Shown here: in pieces, positions 46,649-55,445 of the stretch | Numbering within the stretch: the stretch's first letter is position 1 | Layout of the letters: each line of letters starts with the position of its first letter | Assembly: GCA_903929795.1 (NCBI GenBank) | Contig: CAIYWC010000121.1 | Location: 1 to 63,684 of the forward strand | Direction: 5' to 3' | Source of the DNA: an uncultured Myxococcales bacterium | Lineage (GTDB): Bacteria > Myxococcota_A > UBA9042 | Length of the DNA stretch: 63,684 nucleotides | Made by a program: the position numbers and the translations under genes | The notes under the pieces: model-generated | What the model saw: the letters and a program-made list of their open reading frames with translations, nothing else | What the model was told of the DNA's origin: nothing | The model's database searches: none

Positions 46649-49600
46649 CTACCGCGCAATCGCCTTGTAATATTTCTGCAGCCGCTCCGACCACGTCGGC
46701 GGCGCCTTTTGCTGCATCGCCCGCAGCACCTCTTGGCGGTACTGCGCGCTGCCCTCGCCGCGTTCGTCGCCTTGCAGCTGCACCGGCGCCTCGGGCGTGC
46801 TCATCCCTACGGCATCGCTGGACTTTTGGCCTTGCTTGCCGCCCGAGCGCGCCTCCTCCAGCATCGATGCCGCCCGCCGCAGCGCGTCCAGCGCCTCGCT
46901 CGACTGCCGCAGCGCCCGCGACGCGTCCGACTGTTCCAGCGACTCGCCCGCCTGCCGCATCGTCTCCTCCGCGTGCTCCAGCCGATCGCCGACCTGCCGC
47001 TGCAGCGCCGGGTGCGTCTGCGCGTTCTGCTCCAGCGTCTTTTTCAGCTTCTCCAGCGACCGCCGTAGCTGCTCTTGCTCCTGGGCCTCGCCGTCGAGCT
47101 TTTGGCGCATCCCCGGCTTCAGCATCGCCTGCGGCGAGGGCAGGGCCTCGCGCAGCCGACCCGACGCCTTTTGCACGCGCTCCTGCGCGGTCGCCAGTCG
47201 TCCGTCGTCCGTTTTGCGATTTTTTTCAGGAACATCCGGATCCTCGGCCAGCTCGCGGCGCGCCGTCCCCAGCTCGTCCTCAGCCTCCATCAGCGCCTGC
47301 AGCGCCGCGTCAATCTGCCCGCGCTCCAAGCCGCCCGCCGCCGTCTGCAGCGCCTGCCGCGCCTCGCCGACGCTCCGGCTACCCCGCGACTCCGCCGTCG
47401 ACATCCGCTGCGGCTGGATCTGGTCGCGCGCTTCTTCCAGCAAATCAATTACTTGCGGCATCAGCGTCGCGCGTACGCCGCGCAGGTGCTCGGCCGTCGC
47501 GCGATCCTGCTCCTCCGCCATGGGCCGCACTTCGTCGCGCAGCCGCTCCTCGCCCTCCTGCGCCCGCGAGATCCCGCGCCGCACGTCGCCGACCAGCTTT
47601 TGCAGTTCGCGTTCCTCGGTCGACCGCTCGCCTTTGACGTCGTCCGACATGTCCTGCATCGTCTCGGCCATCTGCTGCTGCATTTGCCGCATCCGGTCCA
47701 GCGCTTCGCGCGTCTTGCCTTCGCGCAGCAGCTTGCGGATGTCCTGCAGCGCGGTGCGGTGCTCGCCCAGATCGCGCTGCAGCCCGGTGGGCTCCGCGCC
47801 CGCATTCAGGTGCTCCTGCGGCACCACGTGCATCTGCGCCTGCGCCGCTTCCGCCATCCGCTGCAGCTGCTGCTCCACCTGGTCCAGCAGCCGCTCGGCC
47901 TCCGCCTGGCTCGCCGCGCCCTGGGCGTCCGCGAGCTTCTCCAGCGCCTGCACCAGCTGCTTTTCCGTGTCCGCCAGGTTGGCGCCATCGCGGCTCAGCG
48001 CGTTTTGGTGCTCGATCACGGCCGCCGCGCCCAGCGCGTGCACCGCCTGCTCCTCCGCCGCGATGACGAGCGCGTGCTGCCGCTGCAAGCCGGCCATCGC
48101 CTGCACTGCCGCATAACCGGTCGCGTCGCTGTCGGCGTGCTCCACCGACCGCGATTCGTCGCCGAGCGTCTCGCGCAAGTGCTGCTCAATCTCCAGCAAA
48201 TCCGCAGACGTCCGGCCGCGCCCGACCACGTCGTCCGTCCACTCCCGGCGCAGCGCTTCCAGCGCGTCCAAGCCGCGCTGCTCCTCCACGGCCAGTTCCG
48301 CGCGGGTCTTGAGCGCCACCGCGAGCGCCAGCTGGCTCAGCGCCGGGTCTTTTTCCAGGCGATCCGCCAGCCGCAGCGTCCACAGCGTCGTCAGCCGCGC
48401 CAGCTCTTCCAGGTTGCGGGCGTGCTGGCGCTCCGGCGAAAACATGCGAATCCGCACCTTTTGCGACGCGCCCCGCCGTTCGCCGTCCAGCGGATCGTCG
48501 TCCACGGCTTCCAGTTGGACAACCGCCACTTCGCCCGGTCGCAGCTGCAGCTGGTCGACGATGATTTGCTCATGGATCTCAGCAGTCAGCGCACCAGGCG
48601 ACACCGCGATCGGCCGCCGCTCGTCGCCCGCGGCCGGCCGCGCAACCACGAGGTGCACCACCGCCAGGCCGATGTCGTCCGTTGCTTCGCCGTCAATCGC
48701 CACGATCTGGCCCGCTTTCACCTCGATCTCGCCGGCCGGCGTCTTGATCTGAACCGTCGGCACCTGATCTGACCGCGTCCGCAGCGCCCGGTAGCCCGCT
48801 TCACGCACCGGCCGGCCATCCGGATCCACGCCGCGGTAGCGATAGCGCAGTGATTCCAAAACGGTATGGCCCCACGACAGCTTCCCGTCTTTGCGCCAGA
48901 TCGTCGGCAGCGTCTCCACGCGCGTGCCGCCGCCGACCTGCGTCTCGACTTCCACCGACTTCACCGCGAAACCCGGCACCGGCAGCGCGGCGACCGTCAC
49001 GTGGCTGCCTCGCAACACCTCGACTTCACTGCCTTCTTCGTCGCGCGCGTCCACCACTGCGCGCGCATACGCGGGCGGCTCCACGTGCGCCTGCGGATCG
49101 ACAACCAGCGTCCCAACTTCGCGCACCTGCTGCGCCTGCGCCGGCTGCCACAAGTTTGCCCACAACGCCGGTGTCGCCAGCGCCGACCACGTCCAGCCCG
49201 CGAGCGTCAGGCCCAGCAGCAGCGTCCACTGCGCGACGCGGCGCCGCAGCTGTTGACGCGCAGTGTCCAGCACCGGCAGCACGCCCGCCGCCTGGGCAAT
49301 CGCCCGCACGACGAGCAACGGCGAGCCTAGCAAGTGCGGGTTGTTCACCTGCGCGCTCTGCGCGATCTCGATGCCGGTGCGCAGCTGCTCCGCGCGCTCC
49401 GTGCGCCGTTCGGCCAGCCAGGTTTGATCCGCGGACCAGCGCGCCAGCTCCCGCGAGCGCCACAGCCGCCGCCACGCGTTCCAGGTCGCCACGCCCGCGG
49501 CGATCAGTGCCGCCACGGCCAGAAGCCGCGGGCCCAGCCGCCCCGCCACGCCCGAAGCGACCACCAGCGCGGCCACGATCGCCGCCAAAGCCAGGAAGCC

Positions 49601-49759
49601 TTCCAGCGCCAGCAGCGCCGCCTCGACCAGGATCCACGCGCGCCATTGCCGCCGCCGCTGGGTCACTTCGTAGATCAGCGCCGCGCCCGCAGGCATGCCG
49701 CCGCCGCCATGCGCGGGCACGGGCAAAGTTCGGCGCAAACGCGGCAGGGACAGCGCCAT
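46649..49759 (-). CDS. DUF4175-family membrane protein with long coiled coil
   Basis: 1036 aa from the ATG at 49759, which has GGAG at a good distance; a GTG at 49786 is an alternative. Two hydrophobic helices lie near residues 35-85 and one near 155-180. A beta-rich periplasmic region follows (GEIEVKAGQIVAIDGEATDD). From about 450 onwards it is mostly charged, alpha-helical and Gln/Glu/Arg-rich, with likely coiled coils. This matches DUF4175-type proteins, whose function is not established. The protein ends with WSERLQKYYKAIAR. Confidence 0.75.
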   Translation of the reverse strand: MALSLPRLRRTLPVPAHGGGGMPAGAALIYEVTQRRRQWRAWILVEAALLALEGFLALAAIVAALVVASGVAGRLGPRLLAVAALIAAGVATWNAWRRLWRSRELARWSADQTWLAERRTERAEQLRTGIEIAQSAQVNNPHLLGSPLLVVRAIAQAAGVLPVLDTARQQLRRRVAQWTLLLGLTLAGWTWSALATPALWANLWQPAQAQQVREVGTLVVDPQAHVEPPAYARAVVDARDEEGSEVEVLRGSHVTVAALPVPGFAVKSVEVETQVGGGTRVETLPTIWRKDGKLSWGHTVLESLRYRYRGVDPDGRPVREAGYRALRTRSDQVPTVQIKTPAGEIEVKAGQIVAIDGEATDDIGLAVVHLVVARPAAGDERRPIAVSPGALTAEIHEQIIVDQLQLRPGEVAVVQLEAVDDDPLDGERRGASQKVRIRMFSPERQHARNLEELARLTTLWTLRLADRLEKDPALSQLALAVALKTRAELAVEEQRGLDALEALRREWTDDVVGRGRTSADLLEIEQHLRETLGDESRSVEHADSDATGYAAVQAMAGLQRQHALVIAAEEQAVHALGAAAVIEHQNALSRDGANLADTEKQLVQALEKLADAQGAASQAEAERLLDQVEQQLQRMAEAAQAQMHVVPQEHLNAGAEPTGLQRDLGEHRTALQDIRKLLREGKTREALDRMRQMQQQMAETMQDMSDDVKGERSTEERELQKLVGDVRRGISRAQEGEERLRDEVRPMAEEQDRATAEHLRGVRATLMPQVIDLLEEARDQIQPQRMSTAESRGSRSVGEARQALQTAAGGLERGQIDAALQALMEAEDELGTARRELAEDPDVPEKNRKTDDGRLATAQERVQKASGRLREALPSPQAMLKPGMRQKLDGEAQEQEQLRRSLEKLKKTLEQNAQTHPALQRQVGDRLEHAEETMRQAGESLEQSDASRALRQSSEALDALRRAASMLEEARSGGKQGQKSSDAVGMSTPEAPVQLQGDERGEGSAQYRQEVLRAMQQKAPPTWSERLQKYYKAIAR

Positions 49760-49797
49760 CACGGGCTCCGGGGCCAAGCGCGGCACCCGCAGCTGCC

Positions 49798-49826
49798 ACG
49801 ATGCGGGCGGGACCTGCGGTTGTCAA
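49798..49826 (-). promoter_or_regulatory. Candidate promoter of the DUF4175 gene
   Basis: A perfect -35 box TTGACA (49821-49826) is followed after 17 bases by CATCGT (49798-49803), a weak -10 box, on the minus strand. The predicted transcription start near 49791 is about 30 bases before the chosen ATG. Confidence 0.35.
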
Positions 49827-49911
49827 CGCTGGCGGCGCGAAACGGCCGACGGCAGGCGCGCGCCACGCGGTCTCGGCAGGCGTTTTCGCACCCCGAACGG
49901 CGGGCCAATCC

Positions 49912-49941
49912 TTGACCGTTTTGCGCCCGCCATGGTACTAA
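49912..49941 (+). promoter_or_regulatory. Candidate promoter of atpI-atpB-atpE
   Basis: TTGACC (49912-49917) and TACTAA (49936-49941) are separated by 18 bases in the divergent gap upstream of atpI. The predicted leader is about 70 bases. No ribosome site is evident before atpI. Confidence 0.35.
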
Positions 49942-50017
49942 GCGCGCCACGCGAACGGAGCGGCAACGCTTTGATTCGCGCAACCATACGAAACCACAGA
50001 TTATTTTCGCCAAACTC

Positions 50018-50482
50018 ATGCCGCAACTGCTCACGCCACCGCCGCTGGACTCGTCGCCGACACACGTTGTGCCGGCCGCGAACGCGTTTGTCGCGGCCGT
50101 GGAGCGCGCGCACTTGCTGCTGGGTGCGGTGGCGCTCGTAGTTGCTGTGGCGCTCACGCACGCGGCGGCGCTGGGCACGCGCGGGCATTGGACTGCCGTG
50201 CTGGCGGGCCTGCTGCTGGGCGGCGGCAATTTCAGCGTGCTGGCGTTCCTGACGACCCGGATGCTGCTGAGCGCCGAGCCCGCGACGCGCAACTCCGCCA
50301 TCGTGATGCTCGTTCTCAAGCTGGGCGTGCTGTCGGCGCTGATGCTGGGCGTCTTTCGCTGGGTGCAGCCGGACGGTGTGACGCTGATCCTCGCCATGTC
50401 GCTCGCGCCGCTGTGCTTGGTCGTGCTGGCGATGCGCCGCGGCGGACGGCTCTCGAGCCCCGCCCATGGGAGTTTGTCGTGA
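50018..50482 (+). CDS. AtpI-like ATP synthase accessory membrane protein
   Basis: 154 aa with four hydrophobic helices after a 25-residue Pro-rich N-terminus. Its position directly before atpB, with a GTGA overlap, and the general AtpI pattern (GLLLGGGNFSVLAFLTTRM, MLVLKLGVLSALMLG) support an ATP synthase subunit I-like protein, which assists c-ring assembly. Sequence similarity within this family is weak, so the name is from context. Confidence 0.7.
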   Translation: MPQLLTPPPLDSSPTHVVPAANAFVAAVERAHLLLGAVALVVAVALTHAAALGTRGHWTAVLAGLLLGGGNFSVLAFLTTRMLLSAEPATRNSAIVMLVLKLGVLSALMLGVFRWVQPDGVTLILAMSLAPLCLVVLAMRRGGRLSSPAHGSLS

Positions 50483-51432
50483 AAAAACTGCTGACGGCCC
50501 TCGGTGTGCTGGCTTGGATCGCGACTGCTGCCCCGGTGCTGGCGGAAGAAGCCGCGCGTGAAGGCGCCGCGCATCACGAAGAGGCGGGTGAGCCACCTTA
50601 CGGTCCGGCCAATGCCGAGCTGTTCACTTGGCTGACGCCGATCGTGCCGGCGGCGCAGCAGGACGCGATTCGTCAGAAGATTCAGGCGATTGCGCCCAAG
50701 ACCTACATCGACAAAAAGCCGTTTGCCGCGGAAGGCCAGCTGACGCCGATGCTCATGGCCGGGATCGCGTTTCTGCTGGTGCTCCTCGGCGCGTGGATGA
50801 CGCGGCGGCAGCTGACGGCGAATGCGGACGCGGGCGTGCTGCCGGCGCGCAAATTTGGCGTGTTTTTCCTGTATGAGGCCGTCATCGGTGCCGTCTGGAA
50901 CCTGATGAAGGGCATGATGGGCGCGGATGAGGCGCGGCGGCACTTTCCGATCGTCGGCACGCTGGCGTTCTACATTTTCACCATGAACGTGCTGGCGCTG
51001 ATTCCCGGCGGCGCGCCGGCGACGTCCAATCTGAACACCAATATTGTCATGGGTTTGACGGTGTTTCTGGCGACGCACATCTCTGGCATCCGCGTCCAAG
51101 GCGTCGTTGGCTATGCCAAGCACTTCATGGGTCCAATGCTCGCGCTGGCGCCGCTGATGGTGGTCGTCGAGCTGATCTCGCACCTCGTGCGGCCGCTGTC
51201 GCTGTCGCTGCGTCTTCTTGGCAACATGACCGGCGACCACAAGGTCTTGGAAATCTTTCTGGGTTTCCACGTGCCGTTCCTGCCGCTTCCGCTGATGTTC
51301 CTGGGCCTGATGGTGGTGTGCATCCAGACCATGGTGTTCGTGCTGCTCTCGACGGTGTACCTGTCGCTGGCGGTGGAACGACACGACCACGGTCACGGCG
51401 ATGCCCACGGCCATGAGGCCCACGGACATTGA
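50479..51432 (+). CDS. atpB: F0F1 ATP synthase subunit a with N-terminal signal peptide
   Basis: 317 aa from the GTG at 50479, overlapping the atpI stop by four bases (GTGA). An N-terminal signal sequence (residues 1-22, ending VLA) precedes the usual subunit a. The essential half-channel helix with the conserved arginine reads SHLVRPLSLSLRLLGNMTGDHK. The C-terminus is His/Asp/Gly-rich (HDHGHGDAHGHEAHGH). Subunit a forms the ion half-channels beside the c-ring. A signal sequence on subunit a is known in some deltaproteobacteria. Confidence 0.95.
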   Translation: MKKLLTALGVLAWIATAAPVLAEEAAREGAAHHEEAGEPPYGPANAELFTWLTPIVPAAQQDAIRQKIQAIAPKTYIDKKPFAAEGQLTPMLMAGIAFLLVLLGAWMTRRQLTANADAGVLPARKFGVFFLYEAVIGAVWNLMKGMMGADEARRHFPIVGTLAFYIFTMNVLALIPGGAPATSNLNTNIVMGLTVFLATHISGIRVQGVVGYAKHFMGPMLALAPLMVVVELISHLVRPLSLSLRLLGNMTGDHKVLEIFLGFHVPFLPLPLMFLGLMVVCIQTMVFVLLSTVYLSLAVERHDHGHGDAHGHEAHGH

Positions 51433-51555
51433 CCAGGACTTCCCAGGCGTTCGCGTCCGGCAGGTGCGAGATCTTCGCGGTTTGAAGAATTTTCAGTGGC
51501 CCTTTGGTGTGAGACTTTGTTGCAACGGCTGCGGCCGTAAACTTGGAGGAAGGTT

Positions 51556-51888
51556 ATGAATCTGAAGCGTATGTTGGCGGCCGCCATCACTTTTGCCTCG
51601 ACCCTGTTGCTGTTCGTTTCGTCTGCGTTCGCTGAAGGCGGCGCGCCGGCCAATCCGGATTCCTGGAAGGGTCAGCTGGCGCTCGCCATCGGCTTGGGTC
51701 TGGGTATCGCCGCCGTCGGTGGCGCGCTCGGCCAGGGCAAGGCTGCTTCGGCGGCGCTGGAAGGCATTGGCCGCAACCCGGCCGCGGCGGACAAGCTGTT
51801 CACGCCGATGCTGCTCTCGCTGGCGATTATCGAATCGCTGGTCATCTACTCGCTGGTCATCTCGTTCATGCTGCTCGGCAAGTTCTAA
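51556..51888 (+). CDS. atpE: F0F1 ATP synthase subunit c with signal peptide
   Basis: 110 aa: a signal sequence (1-26, ending FAEGG) then a mature hairpin of two helices. Helix 1 has GGALGQGKAASAALEG, the loop is RNPAAA, and helix 2 is SLAIIESLVIYSLVISFM with the ion-binding Glu. A Gln in helix 1, a Ser after the Glu and a Tyr five residues later are at positions used for Na+ binding in some c-rings. GGAGGAAGG precedes the ATG. No atpF or F1 gene follows, so the remaining operon is elsewhere. Confidence 0.95.
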   Translation: MNLKRMLAAAITFASTLLLFVSSAFAEGGAPANPDSWKGQLALAIGLGLGIAAVGGALGQGKAASAALEGIGRNPAAADKLFTPMLLSLAIIESLVIYSLVISFMLLGKF

Positions 51889-51899
51889 GCAGGTCGACC

Positions 51900-52024
51900 G
51901 ATGTCGAACACCAAACGGCGTCGGTCAGATCTGTTGCATTTCGGACTTGGATCGCGAGCGTGCACCTTCGGTGGCACGCCGCGGATCAAGAACGGTTGAT
52001 CTCGAACTTCGGTCGGCGTGCATA
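51900..52024 (+). repeat. Dispersed intergenic repeat, copy B (best copy)
   Basis: About 125 bases starting 12 bases after the atpE stop. It shares long runs with copy A, notably AACACCAAACG, GTGCACC, GGTGGCACGCCGCGGATC, GAACGGT and GGTCGGCG. Besides the shared bulged hairpin it contains a small inverted repeat GATCAA/TTGATC around the AACGG core. It lies in the 360-base gap between atpE and the DUF4388 gene (51889-52248). The rest of that gap holds one terminator and nothing else I can recognise. Confidence 0.75.
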
Positions 52025-52086
52025 AGCCGCCAGCGGGTTCACGCAGGCTCTCGCGGGCTCGGCTCGCCAAAGTCCTCCCAGTCGCC

Positions 52087-52135
52087 AGGCCGCGCGGGCC
52101 GCCCAAGAACGGTTCGCGCGGCCTTGGCTGTTTTT
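52087..52135 (+). terminator. Probable rho-independent terminator of the atp genes
   Basis: A perfect ten-base stem AGGCCGCGCG (52087-52096) and CGCGCGGCCT (52115-52124) is followed within six bases by TTTTT (52131-52135). The loop is long (18 bases). It lies about 200 bases after atpE, beyond repeat copy B, so the repeat would be part of the atp transcript. Confidence 0.55.
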
Positions 52136-52248
52136 GCCGCCTGCACAGCAATCGGCCCCAATGGCGGCGATCAAAGTTGCCGCGCGGCGGATCCTCTGCC
52201 AGAGTACCGGATCCCAAAGTACGCCCCCGTGGGCGAAGCGTGATCAGC

Positions 52249-54258
52249 ATGGCCGAGCAGGTGGAAGCGCAGCAGGTTTTCGTCATCGCCGACGATCCGA
52301 TTGAAGCCGGGATGTTGGCGCTGGATTTGGTGCACGCGGGGCTCGCCGCGCAGGCTGTGCGCGACGGCGCGACGCTGGCGGCGCAACTCAAGGATGCGGG
52401 CGTCAACAAGCTGCCAGCGCTGGTCTCGGCGTTTCGCGATCTGTCCCAAACGTTTGAGCTTTTTGGCCAGCTGCAGGAGCAAAACGTCGCGGCGCGCTAC
52501 ATTGCGGTCGTGCTGCGGAGCCAGCGCGACGCCGCGGAGCGTCAAGCGCGTGAGAATGGCTGGGCGGGCGTGGCCGTGCGGCCGGTGAACGCGGAAGAGC
52601 TCGTGGCGCTGGCGGTCGCGACCGAGACGAGCAATCGCGCGCCGTCGGGTGCGTCGTCGCGCGACGGCAACTTGAACAACATGCGGCTGCTGGACGTGCT
52701 GGCCAACATGGTCGATCGGATTCCGCGCGCAGGCGGCGGCCGCAACGTCGTGCTGGAGCTGAATTCCCATGGCCGGGTTGGCAAAGTGGCGATCGTCGAC
52801 GGCGAGCTGGTGCACGCGGAGTGCGACGGCGAGACGGGCCGGCACGTGCTGGAGCGGCTGGCCTGCTGGCGCAGCGGGGAATGGCACGTGGAGCCCCAGA
52901 CCTGGAATGGCGCGCCGACGCTGACGGGCTCCTCGATCGGCCTGCTGGCCGTGGCGCAGGAGTACAACCGGCGGGTCGACGAGGCGCGCAAGAACCTGCC
53001 GTACACCGATTGCAAATGCACGGTGCGCTGGGAGCGCGTGCGGCCGCTGCCGGTCGTGGCGGAAGCGATGTTCCGGCGGATCGCGGCGGGCGTTGTGCTG
53101 GCCGACGCGATCCCCGGCGAGGGTGACGACGAGCTGGAGGCCTACGCGGCGCTCGAGAACCGGATCAAGCGCGGCGCTGTGGTGCCGCAGATCGACACGA
53201 CCACCGCTGCGCCGTCACAGGACACGTCCGGCGCGGCCTCGGCGCTGACGCCGAACGCGACGCGCGCGGATGTGCTCGCGTCCTCGCTGCGGACCGGCGT
53301 GCTGCTGCCGGATGCCGCCGGGCCGAACGCGGAGCGGCCGCACCCGTCGACGCAGGCCTACCGGCTGGACGAGGCGAACGCCGGCTTGGCGCGCCAGTCC
53401 GACATCCCGCCGGCGCTGCCACTGACGGAGACGCCGCCCGCGCTGCCGGTTCGCCCGCAAGGTGGGATGCCGAGCGCTGCGTCGAGGATGCCGTCGGGCG
53501 TGTTGCGGACCGACAGCGCGTCGGCGCTGGACACCTCGCGCTACAATTCGGTGGAAAATGCGGCGCGGCGCGGTGCTGTCACGGGTTGGTTTGGCGTGGC
53601 AATGGCCGAATCCGATGAAAATACTCAGGAAGCGAACGCGCCCCTGCGGTCGGGCGGCCGCCATGACTCCCAATCGATTGCGCCTTTTCGCGCGACGCCG
53701 CGACACGGAACCGCAGCGGAGTCGCCGCGCTTGGCGGCACGGCCGTATGCCTGGTCGCCTACCGCCGATGCCGCTGAACGCGCCACCGGGACGGAAATGG
53801 AGGAGGAGAACCATCCTGACGAACACGCGAAACCCGCCAAGCCGGCGCTGCGCTGGCCGTGGGCTGTCGCAGGAATTGCCGCGCTTGCAGCGGTCGTGCT
53901 GGCCGTCACATGGCCGACGCATCGACACGGGGACAACCGGCGCGGCACGGGACAAGACTATCGCCGGGCGGTGAATTTGATCGAAGCCGGCCAGTACGAC
54001 GACGCCATCAAGCGGCTGCAGGCGGTGATCCAGGGCAAGAATTTCGAGCCGGAAGCGCTGCTGACCCTGGGCGTGCTGGAGATCGAAGCCAAGCAATTCA
54101 ACAGTGGACGCGCACACTTGCAGGCGTACTTGGCGAATCCGGACGCGCGCCATGCAGAGCGGGCGCAAAAGCTGTTCGACTACGTCTTTGCCGCGGCGCA
54201 AGCCCTGCACCCGCTGGACGGGCCCAATGCGCAGCACGCCACGCCGACCGGCGGTTAA
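52249..54258 (+). CDS. Receiver-like/DUF4388 protein with membrane anchor and C-terminal TPR
   Basis: 669 aa from MAEQVEAQQVFVIADDP; a GTG at 52240 is an alternative. Residues 8-125 resemble a response-regulator receiver fold but lack an obvious phospho-Asp. Residues 140-220 are a DUF4388/PATAN-like domain (RLLDVLANMVDRIPR, GKVAIVDGELVHAECDGETG). A 230-residue Ala/Pro/Thr-rich linker leads to a single membrane helix near 535-560 (WAVAGIAALAAVVLAV). Then comes a TPR-like region (AVNLIEAGQYDDAIKRLQAV) outside the membrane. It looks like a membrane-spanning scaffold or signalling protein, exact role unknown. Confidence 0.75.
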   Translation: MAEQVEAQQVFVIADDPIEAGMLALDLVHAGLAAQAVRDGATLAAQLKDAGVNKLPALVSAFRDLSQTFELFGQLQEQNVAARYIAVVLRSQRDAAERQARENGWAGVAVRPVNAEELVALAVATETSNRAPSGASSRDGNLNNMRLLDVLANMVDRIPRAGGGRNVVLELNSHGRVGKVAIVDGELVHAECDGETGRHVLERLACWRSGEWHVEPQTWNGAPTLTGSSIGLLAVAQEYNRRVDEARKNLPYTDCKCTVRWERVRPLPVVAEAMFRRIAAGVVLADAIPGEGDDELEAYAALENRIKRGAVVPQIDTTTAAPSQDTSGAASALTPNATRADVLASSLRTGVLLPDAAGPNAERPHPSTQAYRLDEANAGLARQSDIPPALPLTETPPALPVRPQGGMPSAASRMPSGVLRTDSASALDTSRYNSVENAARRGAVTGWFGVAMAESDENTQEANAPLRSGGRHDSQSIAPFRATPRHGTAAESPRLAARPYAWSPTADAAERATGTEMEEENHPDEHAKPAKPALRWPWAVAGIAALAAVVLAVTWPTHRHGDNRRGTGQDYRRAVNLIEAGQYDDAIKRLQAVIQGKNFEPEALLTLGVLEIEAKQFNSGRAHLQAYLANPDARHAERAQKLFDYVFAAAQALHPLDGPNAQHATPTGG

Positions 54259-54286
54259 GGCACCGTGAACGCAGCGATTCCACACA

Positions 54287-54385
54287 CGCTGACAGCGTTC
54301 GGAGCTCAAGGCCCGCCGAACCGCGGCGTGGCAGCGAAGGTGCACGCGCGCGGTCTCCGTCCGAAACGCAGCAGGTCTGCCCCAT
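54287..54385 (-). repeat. Dispersed intergenic repeat, copy D (inverted)
   Basis: About 100 bases in the opposite orientation to copies A, B and C, starting about 30 bases after the DUF4388 gene and touching the tsaD start codon. On the minus strand it reads GCAGACCTGCTGCGTTTCGG, then GCGTGCACCTTCGCTGCCAC, then GCCGCGGTTCGG, matching the core of copies A and B. The tsaD ATG lies at its edge, so the copy forms the leader or translation-initiation region of tsaD. Confidence 0.65.
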
Positions 54386-55445
54386 GAAATCTGGTGTTCG
54401 TCTTGGGTCAGCCTGTCTAGGCATCGAAACATCGTGTGACGAGACTGCGGTGGGCATCGTCGCGGATGGCGCCGTGCTGGCCAATCGCGTGGCGAGTCAG
54501 GTGCCGCTGCACGCGCGTTTCGGCGGCGTTGTGCCGGAAGTAGCTGCGCGCAATCATCTTTTGTCCATCCTGCCGGGCATAGAGGCGGCGCTCGCCGATG
54601 CCCAGCTGCCGCCGCGCGACGTGGGCGGCATCGCGGTAACGCACCAGCCGGGGCTCGTTGGCGCCTTGTTGGTCGGCGTGCAGACCGCGCGGACGCTGGC
54701 GCTGTGCTGGAACGTGCCGCTCATCGGCGTGGACCACATTCAGGCGCACGTCTGGGCGGCGATGCTGCGCCGGACGGACGAGCCCAAAGTGCGCTTGCAG
54801 ACACCATTTTTGGCGTTGGCCGTGTCGGGCGGCCACACGAGCCTGTACCAAGTCGACGGTCCGGGCCAGATGGCGGTGCTGGGTCGGACGCTGGACGACG
54901 CGGCGGGCGAGGCGTTCGACAAGTTTGCGCGGCTGCTGGGCGTGGCGTATCCGGGCGGGCCCAACGTCGACAAGCTGGCGCAGACTGGCGACCCGCAGCG
55001 GTTCAAGCTCCCGCGCGGGATGCGTGGGCGCGACGACCTGGCGATGTCGTTTTCCGGGCTGAAGACGGCGGCGCGGCTGCACATCGAGGCGCTCCAGACG
55101 CGCGGGCCGCTGGACGAGGCGACGGTGCGCGATTTGTGCGCGTCGTTTCAGCAGGCAGTCGTGGCGCAGCTGGTGCATGTGACGCAAAAAGCCGCCAAAA
55201 TCAGTGGTTTGCGTGATGTTGTGCTGGCCGGCGGCGTCGCGGCGAATCGCGGCCTGCGCGCTGGCTTGGCGGAGATGTGCGCGCAGCAAGGCCTGCGTTT
55301 TTGGCCGGTGCCTCTGGCTTGGTGTGGCGACAACGGCGCGATGGTCGCAGGGCTGGGCGAGGCGCTGCTGGCGGCTGGCCGGCGCGACGATCCCCATGAG
55401 CTGGACGCGGTTCCGACCGGGCTGGTCAAAAGGCGGGCGGGATGA
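54384..55445 (+). CDS. tsaD: tRNA N6-adenosine threonylcarbamoyltransferase
   Basis: 353 aa. With TsaB, TsaC and TsaE it makes t6A37 in tRNAs that read ANN codons. Metal-binding histidines are in HIQAHVWAAML, the ASKHA features are CLGIETSCDETAVGIV and FLALAVSGGHTSLY, and the end has LAGGVAANRGLR and WCGDNGAMVAGLGE. The ATG at 54384 immediately follows repeat copy D and lacks a typical ribosome site; GCAGGT is the nearest weak match. It overlaps rsmA by four bases (ATGA). Confidence 0.95.
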   Translation: MKSGVRLGSACLGIETSCDETAVGIVADGAVLANRVASQVPLHARFGGVVPEVAARNHLLSILPGIEAALADAQLPPRDVGGIAVTHQPGLVGALLVGVQTARTLALCWNVPLIGVDHIQAHVWAAMLRRTDEPKVRLQTPFLALAVSGGHTSLYQVDGPGQMAVLGRTLDDAAGEAFDKFARLLGVAYPGGPNVDKLAQTGDPQRFKLPRGMRGRDDLAMSFSGLKTAARLHIEALQTRGPLDEATVRDLCASFQQAVVAQLVHVTQKAAKISGLRDVVLAGGVAANRGLRAGLAEMCAQQGLRFWPVPLAWCGDNGAMVAGLGEALLAAGRRDDPHELDAVPTGLVKRRAG

